This document shows, piece by piece, positions 1 to 5,191 of a stretch of DNA of 5,191 bases (position 1 is its first letter; every line of letters starts with the position of its first letter). Made by a program: the position numbers and the translations under genes. The DNA comes from Gammaproteobacteria bacterium (GTDB taxonomy: Bacteria; Pseudomonadota; Gammaproteobacteria; Steroidobacterales; Steroidobacteraceae), in NCBI GenBank assembly GCA_030039615.1, contig JASHVF010000303.1, positions 1 to 5,191 of the forward strand, read 5' to 3'. Under the pieces are notes generated by a model. The model was given only the letters and a program-made list of their open reading frames with translations, was not told the origin of the DNA and ran no database searches.

Positions 1-26
1 GCTGGGACCTGGTACGCGTCGTTCAC
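1..26 (-). CDS. 5' end of a gene coupled to the efflux gene (truncated)
   Basis: Only the first eight codons and part of a ninth are present, reading M-N-D-A-Y-Q-V-P-(A) from a GTG start. The GTG overlaps the TGA stop of the upstream efflux gene in the arrangement GTGA, a classic sign of translational coupling. A strong Shine-Dalgarno sequence, AAGGAG, lies 8 nt upstream, inside the last codons of the efflux gene. The start is therefore well supported although almost no protein is visible. In related operons the gene after a NodT-type outer-membrane factor often encodes the periplasmic adaptor (HlyD/EmrA or RND membrane-fusion type) or the inner-membrane pump. A short polar N-terminus before a membrane anchor would suit an EmrA-like adaptor. 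That function is inferred from context only; eight residues cannot identify a family. Confidence 0.6.
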
Positions 27-1513
27 AGCCCGTTCTCCTTGCCGTTGTTCTGCCGGTTCCACCAGCCGCCGCCGAGCGACTGGAAGAGCGCCGCGGTGTC
101 CGCGTAGCGCGCCGCCTCGGCCTGCACGCGGCTCTGCCGTGCCGACAGGTAGACACGCTCGGCGTTGAGCAGCGTCAGGTAGCTGACGCCTCCGACCTTG
201 TACTGGAGCTTGGTCATGTTGAGAGTGTCCAGGGCGTCGGTCTCGGTGATGAGATCCGCCTGCAAGGTGCGCGCATCCGCCTCGAGTGCGCGCAGCGTGT
301 CGGCCACGTCCTGCAGGGCCGCCAGCACCGCCTCGCGGTACTCGGCGGTGGCGCGCTCGAGATCGGCGCGCGCCGCCCGCCGCAGACCCGCCAGCTCGCC
401 GCCGTGAAACAGCGGCTGGGTGAGCGAGCCGCCGATGTTCCAGGCGGCCGAGCCCGTCTTGAACAGCTCACTCGCCTGAATCGTCTCGGAGCCGATGGAG
501 CCCGTGAGATTCAGCTGCGGATACATGTTGGCGGTCGCGACGCCGAGCAGCGCCGTCGACTGGTGCAGCGATGCCTCCGCCGCCTGCACGTCGGGACGCT
601 GCCGTACCAGCTTCGCGGGCACGCTGAGCGGCAGCTCGGCCGGCAGCGTCAGCTGATCGAGCGTGAAGTCGGGGAGCGTCGCGTCGTCGGGGGTGCGGCC
701 GACGAGCACCGCGAGCCGGTGCTGCGCCTGCGCCAGTTGCTTATCCAGCCCCGGCAGCTGCGCCTCGTTCTGGGCCACCTCGGTCTGCTGCGCCAGCACG
801 TCGGAGCGCGAGGCGGCGCCGACGTCGAACTGCCGCTGCACCACCTTCAGCTGCTCGCGCTCGCTCGCGATGATGTCGGTGAGTGCGCCGATCTGCGCGT
901 GCAGTGAGGCGATGCTGACCGCCGTGGTGACGACATTGGCGCTGAGCGAGAGCCGCGCCGCCTCGAACTCCCAGCGCTGGTACTCGGCCTGGGCGCGGTA
1001 GCTCTCCACCTGGCGGCGCGAGGCGCCGAAGATATCGAGACGGTAGGTGACGCTCACCGAGGCGTCGAACAGGTTGAAGATGAACGAGGGAATGTTCGGG
1101 TCGCCGACCACCGCGCCCGGCTCGCGCTCGCGTGCCGCCTCGCCCTGCGCATCGAGCGCGGGCAGCAGCAGTCCGCCGCGGTTGGCTTTCCAGGTCTCGA
1201 CCGCCGTCGTCAGCGTGGCGCGCGCCGCCTGCACGCTCGGACTGTCGGCGAGCGCCGCGCGCACCAGGTCATCGAGCGCGCTCGAGTGGTAGAGCGTCCA
1301 CCAGTCGGCCGGGATGTCGCGCTCGCCGCTGAAGGTCTGGACGACGCCGCTCGCCCCGGGCGCCGCTACGGTCTCGGTCGGCTCGGGCGCGCGCGTGTAG
1401 TGGCTGGTGGCCGGCGGGGCCGGGGTGTGGAAATCAGGGCCCACGGCGCAGGAGGCGAGAGAAACGGAGGCTGCCCCGACAGCGAGTAAAGCCAGTTGGT
1501 GCAAGCTCGGCAT
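23..1513 (-). CDS. NodT-family outer-membrane efflux lipoprotein
   Basis: This 496-residue protein is the outer-membrane channel of a tripartite efflux system (OprM/NodT family, trimeric TolC-like barrel and alpha-tunnel). It would export drugs or other small molecules with an adaptor and an inner-membrane pump. A lipoprotein signal ends in the lipobox L19-A-S-C22, followed by the family signature C-A-V-G-P-D-F. Two tandem OEP repeats span about 73-270 and 298-485. The repeat boundary carries the conserved R-Q-R-P-D-V (304-309). The related motifs FDVGAASRSDVL (229-240) and YKVGGVSYLTLL (438-449) mark the internal duplication. L-F-H-G-G-E (368-373) is also typical, and the length is normal. 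I chose the ATG at 1513 because a GGGGGT ribosome site precedes it by 8 nt and it lies 2 nt after the tetR stop. An in-frame GTG at 1531 would add six residues and overlap tetR. The signal's n-region has no Lys or Arg, which is unusual. The substrate cannot be told. Confidence 0.96.
   Translation of the reverse strand: MPSLHQLALLAVGAASVSLASCAVGPDFHTPAPPATSHYTRAPEPTETVAAPGASGVVQTFSGERDIPADWWTLYHSSALDDLVRAALADSPSVQAARATLTTAVETWKANRGGLLLPALDAQGEAAREREPGAVVGDPNIPSFIFNLFDASVSVTYRLDIFGASRRQVESYRAQAEYQRWEFEAARLSLSANVVTTAVSIASLHAQIGALTDIIASEREQLKVVQRQFDVGAASRSDVLAQQTEVAQNEAQLPGLDKQLAQAQHRLAVLVGRTPDDATLPDFTLDQLTLPAELPLSVPAKLVRQRPDVQAAEASLHQSTALLGVATANMYPQLNLTGSIGSETIQASELFKTGSAAWNIGGSLTQPLFHGGELAGLRRAARADLERATAEYREAVLAALQDVADTLRALEADARTLQADLITETDALDTLNMTKLQYKVGGVSYLTLLNAERVYLSARQSRVQAEAARYADTAALFQSLGGGWWNRQNNGKENGL
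35..40 (-). promoter_or_regulatory. Ribosome binding site for the left-edge GTG gene
   Basis: On the minus strand the hexamer AAGGAG lies 8 nt before the GTG at 26. It is a near-ideal anti-16S match and is the main reason to accept a GTG start there. It is embedded in the Lys-Glu codons near the C-terminus of the efflux protein, so ribosomes finishing that gene uncover or directly reuse the site. Confidence 0.7.
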
Positions 1514-1515
1514 CG

Positions 1516-2088
1516 TTATGAACCCCCACACTGATCCGCAGCCCGCTGCAGCGCCTTGACGAGCCGCGCGCGTTCCTCGTGCGTGTAGGGCGAGAGGTGC
1601 AGCAGCTCCCCGAGCAGCAGGCCCTGCACGGCGAGCAGCACCAGCGCGGCGCGCTCGAATCCCCCCGGCAGCCGCGCAAATTCATCGAGCAGCGCGCGGT
1701 ACTGCGTGCGGCACATGGCCATGTGCCCGGGGTTGTCGGCGGCGGCGGCCACCATGGCGGCGCCGAACGCCGGACGCTCCGGATGCATCTCGAGCAGCAC
1801 GCCCACCCGCTCGCGCAGCATGTCGCCACGTGAAGTCTTCCTGCCGCGGCGCGCGAGACGCTTGTTGACCTCGGCATCCACGTCGTGGAAGTGCCGCGTC
1901 AGCATGCCCTCGAGGAGGGCTTCCTTGGTGGGGAAGTGATAGAGCAGTCCGCCCTTGCTGACGCCGGCGGACTTGGCCACGTTATCGAGCGTCAGGTGTG
2001 TCGCGCCCGACTCGGCCACCACGCGTTCGGCCGCATCGAGCAGTCGCTCGCGCGCCGGGCGCAGCGGCATGGGTTGGCGGAAGTACAT
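1516..2088 (-). CDS. TetR/AcrR-family transcriptional regulator
   Basis: This is a 190-residue one-component repressor, most likely of the efflux operon it heads. The N-terminal helix region R-E-R-L-L-D-A-A-E-R is followed by the family helix-turn-helix at about 33-52, with the diagnostic core A-G-V-S-K-G-G-L-L-Y-H-F and then P-T-K-E-A-L. The rest (about 65-185) is helical and divergent, as expected for a ligand-binding and dimerisation domain. Its ligand cannot be predicted. The gene ends in TAA 2 nt before the efflux ATG, so the two are almost certainly co-transcribed. The start is uncertain. ATG 2088 (MYFRQP) is preferred, ATG 2070 would give 184 residues, and a TTG at 2142 would give 208. 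None has a strong ribosome site, and the residues encoded before 2088 do not look like the family. A perfect palindrome at 2156-2169 is the probable autoregulatory operator. Confidence 0.94.
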   Translation of the reverse strand: MYFRQPMPLRPARERLLDAAERVVAESGATHLTLDNVAKSAGVSKGGLLYHFPTKEALLEGMLTRHFHDVDAEVNKRLARRGRKTSRGDMLRERVGVLLEMHPERPAFGAAMVAAAADNPGHMAMCRTQYRALLDEFARLPGGFERAALVLLAVQGLLLGELLHLSPYTHEERARLVKALQRAADQCGGS

Positions 2089-2150
2089 ATACAGTGCGAC
2101 GCGTGGCCCGACCCTGGATGGATTTCCCTGAGAAACAGGCAAGGCGGCAG

Positions 2151-2179
2151 ACCCTACCGTCCGGACGGTCCACAGGCCA
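2151..2179 (-). promoter_or_regulatory. Candidate promoter of the tetR-efflux operon
   Basis: On the minus strand TGGCCT (2179-2174) and TAGGGT (2156-2151) are separated by 17 nt and flank the palindrome. Each matches the sigma-70 consensus at only about half its positions, so the hexamers alone would not be convincing. The correct spacing and the operator between them make the location plausible. Transcription would begin near 2144, leaving a leader of about 56 nt before the ATG at 2088. Confidence 0.3.
2156..2169. promoter_or_regulatory. Perfect 14-bp palindrome, probable TetR operator
   Basis: ACCGTCCGGACGGT is a perfect inverted repeat (7-bp arms, no spacer) lying 68 bp upstream of the preferred tetR start. 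TetR dimers bind such short palindromes, usually next to their own gene and overlapping its promoter. It sits between a weak -35-like TGGCCT and a weak -10-like TAGGGT on the minus strand, where bound repressor would block polymerase. The palindrome is seen directly; binding by this TetR is inferred. Confidence 0.6.
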
Positions 2180-2194
2180 TCCCCCGATGGGGAT
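2179..2194 (-). terminator. GC-rich hairpin after the peptidase gene, weak terminator candidate
   Basis: ATCCCC and GGGGAT form a 6-bp stem around a 4-nt loop, and two more G-C pairs are possible past a single bulged T. It lies about 50 nt after the peptidase stop, between that gene and the tetR operator, where a transcript end would be expected. No T-run follows on the minus strand, so it is not a canonical intrinsic terminator. It could instead be a 3'-end stabilising hairpin or chance in GC-rich DNA. Confidence 0.3.
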
Positions 2195-2244
2195 AGGGGC
2201 GTGCAGCCTTAAGTTGGTGTTGGGTGCGGAGTGTTGGCCGGACG

Positions 2245-4911
2245 CTACGGCGTCGCCGGTCCCTCGGTGACGCGCACCAGATCGGCCGGCCGCAGCCACT
2301 TGCGGAAGGCCGCCTGCACCGCCGCGCCATCGAGCGCCACGTAGCGGTGCGCCGCGAGGGTGGGCTCATCGAGCGGCAGGTCGAGCTCGCGGCGTCCCAA
2401 CATGCCGCGGGCGATCTGCGCGACGCCGGCCTCGGCGAGCGGAATCTGCCGCAGCAGGTAAGCCTTGACGCGCGTCAGCTCGTCGGCGCCCACCGGCGTG
2501 TCCTGCATCGCGCTCAGCTCGTGCGCCACCATGTCGGCCGCCTTGACGACGTTCTGCGGATCGCTCGCGTATTCGACCAGGTAGACGCTGCGGGTGCGGC
2601 CCGCCTGCAGCAGCGACTCGACGCCGTACACCAGGCCGGCGTTCCTGCGCAGGTCGATGCTGAGGCGCGTCGAGTAGAAGCTTCCGCCGAGCACCGCGTT
2701 GCCGAGCTCGAGCGGGTAGAAATCGGGATCGGAACGCGTCAGGGCAAGCGTCTGCGCCAGCACCACGCGGTCCTGCACGCGGCTGGCGTTCGGCACCGCG
2801 ACCACCTGGGCGTGGTTCGCCGGCACCGCGGGCAGCTCGGTCGCCGGCGCGGCACCTGCGGCGCTCCAGGCGCCGAAGCTGCGCTCCACCGCGGCGGCGG
2901 CCGCGGCGGGGGTGACCTTGCCGATCACGACGATGGTGGCGAGATCGGGGCGAAACACCTTCTGGTAGTAGGCGCGTACCGCGGCGTCGTTCAGCGCGCG
3001 CACCGACTCGGGCGTCGCCATGCGCAGGCTCGGGTCGTCGGCCGGGAACAGCGCCATGCGCAGCGAGCGCTGACTCAGGAAACCGGGGCTGACGTTGCGC
3101 GCGGCGACGCCCTGCGCGACCTGCGCGCGGATCACCTCGAGCGCGGCCGGCGGCAGCGCCGGATGCAGCTCGTTGTCGGCCAGCAGCTCGAGGGCGCGCT
3201 CGAAGTACTCGGCGAGCGACTGCACCGAGAAGTCCGTGCCGGCGTGCTCGCGTGCGCCGATGGCATCGAGCGCCGCCTCGAACGCCAGCCGGTCGAGATG
3301 CTCGCTGCCGTAGGGCAAGAGCCGGTCGAGCAGCTGACTGACGCCTTCCTGGCCGACCGGCTCCTCGATCTCCGGGCGATTGCGGATGTGGCCGTAGACG
3401 CTGACGGTGTCGCTGACGTCCTCGGGTTGCACGATGAGCGTCAGCCCGTTGGGGAGCCTGCTCACCACCGGGTGCAGCATCGAGTCGGGAACGCTGAGGC
3501 GCTCGAGAGCCTTGGCGGCCCAGGGCGGGAGCGCGGTCTGATGCGCCTCGCCGAGCGAGATGGCCTCGTGTCCGCCGAAGCCGCCGCCCTCGGGGACCGG
3601 GCGGCCCGAGCCCCTGGGTGACATCACGCCGGTGAGCGCGTGCTCGAGGTCGAGGTACTGGCGCGCGACGCGATTCACGTCCGCCACCGTCACCTGCTCG
3701 ATGCGCCTCAAATCGTCGTCGGGGGACTCGAGCCCGTAGATGCCGAGCGCGTCCGACCAGACCGAGGCGAGCTCGCTGATCGAGTTGCGCTGCAGCTGCG
3801 CATCGCTGCGCTCCTGCAGCTTGGCCGCCTCGACCAGGTCCGCGGGCACGCCCTCGCGCGCCACCCGCGTGAGGATCGCGCGCACTTGCTGCTCGAGCGC
3901 GTGCGTGTCGCTGCCGGCGGTGAACGACACCACCGCGTAGGCGAGCCCCGCCTGGGGCAGCGGATCGAGCGCGAACTCCGCGGCGACCGCCTTGCCCTGC
4001 GGCACCAGCCCGTAGAGATCGAAGCGGCGGTTGCTGAGCACGTCGGCGAGCACCTCGAGCGCGGCGAAGTCGGCAGACCGCGGCCCGGGGGTGCGCAGCG
4101 CGATCATCAGCGTGCCGTTCGGCCGGTCGGTGTCCACCGTGAAGGAGGTCGGCACCACCGGCCGCACCCGCACCGCCGGCCGCGCCGGCAGCTGCCTGGC
4201 AGGAATGTCGCCGAAGAGACTCTTTACTTCGCCGAGCGCCGCCTGCGGGTCGACGTCGCCGGCGATCACCAGGATTGCATTGTTGGGCGCGTACCAGGCG
4301 CGGTGAAAGCTCTGCAGCATCGCCGCCGTGGTCTTGTCGAACGAGGGACGCGTGCCGAGCGCATCGTGCGCATAGGGCGTGCCGGCGAACAGCCGCGCGC
4401 GCAGCTTCGAATAGAGCACGTACTCCGGCTCCGACAGATCCTGGGCCACCTCCTGCTCGATGGCGCCGCGTTCCTGGCTCCATTCCTGCGCAGTGTTGAG
4501 CGCGCCGCGCATGCGCAGCGCCTCGATGTGCAGCGCGACGTCGAGATCCTCGGCCGGCACCGTGAACAGATACTGGGTGAGCCCCTCGCGCGTGTCGGCG
4601 TTGAAGTCGCCGCCGAGCACGCTGCCGATGTCGGCGAGCTGCTCGGCGGTGAGGCCGGGGGAGCCGCGGAACATCATGTGCTCCTCGGCGTGCGCGGTCC
4701 CCGGGAATCCGGCCGGCGCCTCATCCGAGCCGACCAGGTAGTTGATCGAGGTCGTGACCACCGGGGCGAGGGTGTTGCGCACCACCACGACGCGCAGCCC
4801 GTTGCCGAGCGTGGCGCGCACCACGTCTTCGCCATCCGCGGCTGCCGCGGAGGCGCTGGCCGCCGCGACGGCGAGCGCGGCGGCGATGAGGAGCTCTCGG
4901 GCGTGGCGCAT
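2245..4911 (-). CDS. Periplasmic M16-family zinc metallopeptidase (two-half, pitrilysin/PqqL type)
   Basis: This 888-residue protein has a Sec signal peptide (R-H-A-R, then a Leu/Ala-rich core, with cleavage near the Ala run at 20-25), so it should act in the periplasm. The N-terminal M16 half carries the inverted zinc motif HxxEH as H74-A-E-E77-H78, followed by M-M-F-R-G-S. The third zinc ligand is probably E154, in E-R-G-A-I-E-Q-E-V. M16_C-like domains follow at about 200-380 and 640-820. The second M16 half (about 480-870) has the family opening L-P-N-G-L but shows Q526-L-L-D-R530 where HxxEH would fall, so it is probably non-catalytic. It keeps the substrate-binding-type R-R-N-A-G-L-V-Y (755-762). 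One active and one degenerate half is the normal plan for this family; the clamshell degrades peptides or small proteins. The substrate is unknown. The ATG at 4911 is chosen for the signal peptide and a GGAAG ribosome site 9 nt upstream. A longer reading to 5145 would run through the divergent gene and encode implausible Arg-rich sequence. Confidence 0.95.
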   Translation of the reverse strand: MRHARELLIAAALAVAAASASAAAADGEDVVRATLGNGLRVVVVRNTLAPVVTTSINYLVGSDEAPAGFPGTAHAEEHMMFRGSPGLTAEQLADIGSVLGGDFNADTREGLTQYLFTVPAEDLDVALHIEALRMRGALNTAQEWSQERGAIEQEVAQDLSEPEYVLYSKLRARLFAGTPYAHDALGTRPSFDKTTAAMLQSFHRAWYAPNNAILVIAGDVDPQAALGEVKSLFGDIPARQLPARPAVRVRPVVPTSFTVDTDRPNGTLMIALRTPGPRSADFAALEVLADVLSNRRFDLYGLVPQGKAVAAEFALDPLPQAGLAYAVVSFTAGSDTHALEQQVRAILTRVAREGVPADLVEAAKLQERSDAQLQRNSISELASVWSDALGIYGLESPDDDLRRIEQVTVADVNRVARQYLDLEHALTGVMSPRGSGRPVPEGGGFGGHEAISLGEAHQTALPPWAAKALERLSVPDSMLHPVVSRLPNGLTLIVQPEDVSDTVSVYGHIRNRPEIEEPVGQEGVSQLLDRLLPYGSEHLDRLAFEAALDAIGAREHAGTDFSVQSLAEYFERALELLADNELHPALPPAALEVIRAQVAQGVAARNVSPGFLSQRSLRMALFPADDPSLRMATPESVRALNDAAVRAYYQKVFRPDLATIVVIGKVTPAAAAAAVERSFGAWSAAGAAPATELPAVPANHAQVVAVPNASRVQDRVVLAQTLALTRSDPDFYPLELGNAVLGGSFYSTRLSIDLRRNAGLVYGVESLLQAGRTRSVYLVEYASDPQNVVKAADMVAHELSAMQDTPVGADELTRVKAYLLRQIPLAEAGVAQIARGMLGRRELDLPLDEPTLAAHRYVALDGAAVQAAFRKWLRPADLVRVTEGPATP

Positions 4912-4943
4912 GACGCTTGGCTTCCTGCTTGGGCGGGGTGCGC

Positions 4944-4949
4944 AGTATA
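4944..4949 (-). promoter_or_regulatory. Candidate -10 element for the M16 peptidase gene
   Basis: On the minus strand TATACT matches the sigma-70 -10 consensus at five of six positions and stands out in very GC-rich DNA. It lies 32 nt upstream of the peptidase ATG, leaving a leader of about 25 nt that contains the ribosome site. The -35 position at 17-nt spacing reads GATGGC, a poor match, so the promoter may be weak or need an activator. Confidence 0.45.
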
Positions 4950-4958
4950 GGCGATCGG

Positions 4959-4998
4959 CGCCGGCCGCCATCTTCTGCCACAAAGAATCCGGCCGGCG
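4959..4998. repeat. Inverted repeat in the divergent intergenic region
   Basis: CGCCGGCCG (4959-4967) and CGGCCGGCG (4990-4998) are perfect 9-bp inverted arms separated by 22 bp. The pair begins just upstream of the candidate -10 of the peptidase and covers its -35 area. It could be a regulator site serving both divergent genes. GC-only arms arise easily by chance in such a genome, so the functional reading is weak. Confidence 0.3.
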
Positions 4999-5015
4999 GC
5001 GCATTTGCATCACCG

Positions 5016-5030
5016 GCGCGCAGTGCGCGC
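5016..5030. repeat. 15-bp GC palindrome upstream of the rightward gene
   Basis: GCGCGCA-G-TGCGCGC is a perfect inverted repeat with 7-bp arms around one central base, 49 bp before the ATG at 5079. It may be an operator or simply an alternating GC tract, since GCGC continues directly after it. No convincing promoter for the rightward gene was found around it: a TTGCAT at 5005 has no -10 partner at usual spacing. Confidence 0.25.
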
Positions 5031-5078
5031 GCGCTGAACTGACTCTCGGACCGAACCACCCAACGAGAGGATGCAAAC

Positions 5079-5191
5079 ATGATGACCCGCAATGTCTACC
5101 GCCCCGCGGCCGGGCTCGCGGCCGCCGCGCTGCTCGCGGCCGCACCGGCCCTTGCAGACCCGGCTCCCGACCCGGGCAGCAACGCCAGGGC
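5079..5191 (+). CDS. N-terminus of an exported protein (truncated at window end)
   Basis: An open frame from ATG 5079 runs off the right edge after 37 codons. It encodes a clear Sec signal peptide: M-M-T-R-N-V-Y-R, then an Ala/Leu-rich hydrophobic core, ending in A-P-A-L-A with likely cleavage before D-P-A-P-D-P. There is no Cys at the cleavage site, so it is not a lipoprotein. The mature part seen (about 11 residues, Pro/Asp-rich) is too short to name a family. GAGAGG at 5065-5070 is 8 nt before the first ATG and favours 5079 over the adjacent ATG at 5082. An ATG at 5071 is in another frame and stops after three codons. The gene is divergent from the M16 peptidase, so the two may share control of the 167-bp intergenic region, but no functional link can be shown. 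Confidence 0.75.
   Translation, partial: MMTRNVYRPAAGLAAAALLAAAPALADPAPDPGSNAR

Noticed and set aside
2127..2139. Small hairpin CCTG-AGAAA-CAGG in the tetR leader
   Set aside because: A 4-bp stem is too short to support a regulatory claim.
2224..3621. Long plus-strand open frame (465 codons) opposite the M16 peptidase
   Set aside because: The translation is Arg/His/Leu-rich low-complexity sequence with no recognisable domain. It mirrors a strongly supported peptidase gene and is the usual antisense artefact of GC-biased third positions.
2366..4483. 705-codon minus-strand frame inside the peptidase
   Set aside because: It is another reading frame of the same strand, with Arg/Ala/Gly-rich translation and no motifs. 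The M16 frame explains the region.
3640..4950. Second long plus-strand open frame (436 codons) opposite the peptidase
   Set aside because: It has the same Arg/Glu/His-rich character and lies entirely antisense to conserved M16 motifs, including HxxEH. No ribosome site or family signature was seen.
5005..5040. TTGCAT at 5005 as a -35 element for the rightward gene
   Set aside because: No -10-like hexamer occurs at 16-18 nt spacing; that position is GC only, and the nearest weak match (CTGAAC) is about 23 nt away.
4912..5145. N-terminal extension of the peptidase to a GTG at 5145
   Set aside because: It would put 78 Arg/Pro-rich residues before a good signal peptide, cross the candidate promoter, and overlap the divergent gene.

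Overview
The window comes from a GC-rich genome (roughly two thirds G+C or more, judged by eye, with strong G/C preference at third codon positions). A NodT-type outer-membrane efflux lipoprotein, a TetR/AcrR regulator and a periplasmic two-half M16 zinc peptidase point to a Gram-negative proteobacterium. A high-GC gamma- or betaproteobacterium is the best guess, but the sequence alone does not fix the lineage.

Layout, right to left along the minus strand. A divergent intergenic region (4912-5078) separates a rightward gene for an exported protein, cut by the right edge, from a leftward M16 metallopeptidase of about 888 residues (2245-4911). A 156-bp spacer follows, up to the preferred tetR start. 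It holds a GC-rich hairpin just after the peptidase and a perfect 14-bp palindrome, the likely operator of the TetR gene. Next come tetR (1516-2088) and, only 2 nt after its stop, the outer-membrane efflux factor gene (23-1513). At the far left a further gene begins at a GTG that overlaps the efflux gene's stop codon as GTGA. It has a clear AAGGAG ribosome binding site inside the last efflux codons, and only its first 26 bases are present.

How the genes work together: tetR, the outer-membrane factor gene and the truncated gene look like one tightly coupled operon for a tripartite efflux pump. The missing part probably encodes the periplasmic adaptor and inner-membrane transporter, but neither is visible here. 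TetR most likely represses its own operon through the palindrome, with an unknown ligand as inducer. The M16 peptidase looks like a separate unit with its own promoter and no evident functional link to the pump.

No mobile element, CRISPR array, RNA gene or clearly new system is visible. The points most worth checking are the palindromic operator, the coupled GTG gene at the left edge, the degenerate second active site of the peptidase, and the unusual uncharged start of the lipoprotein signal.
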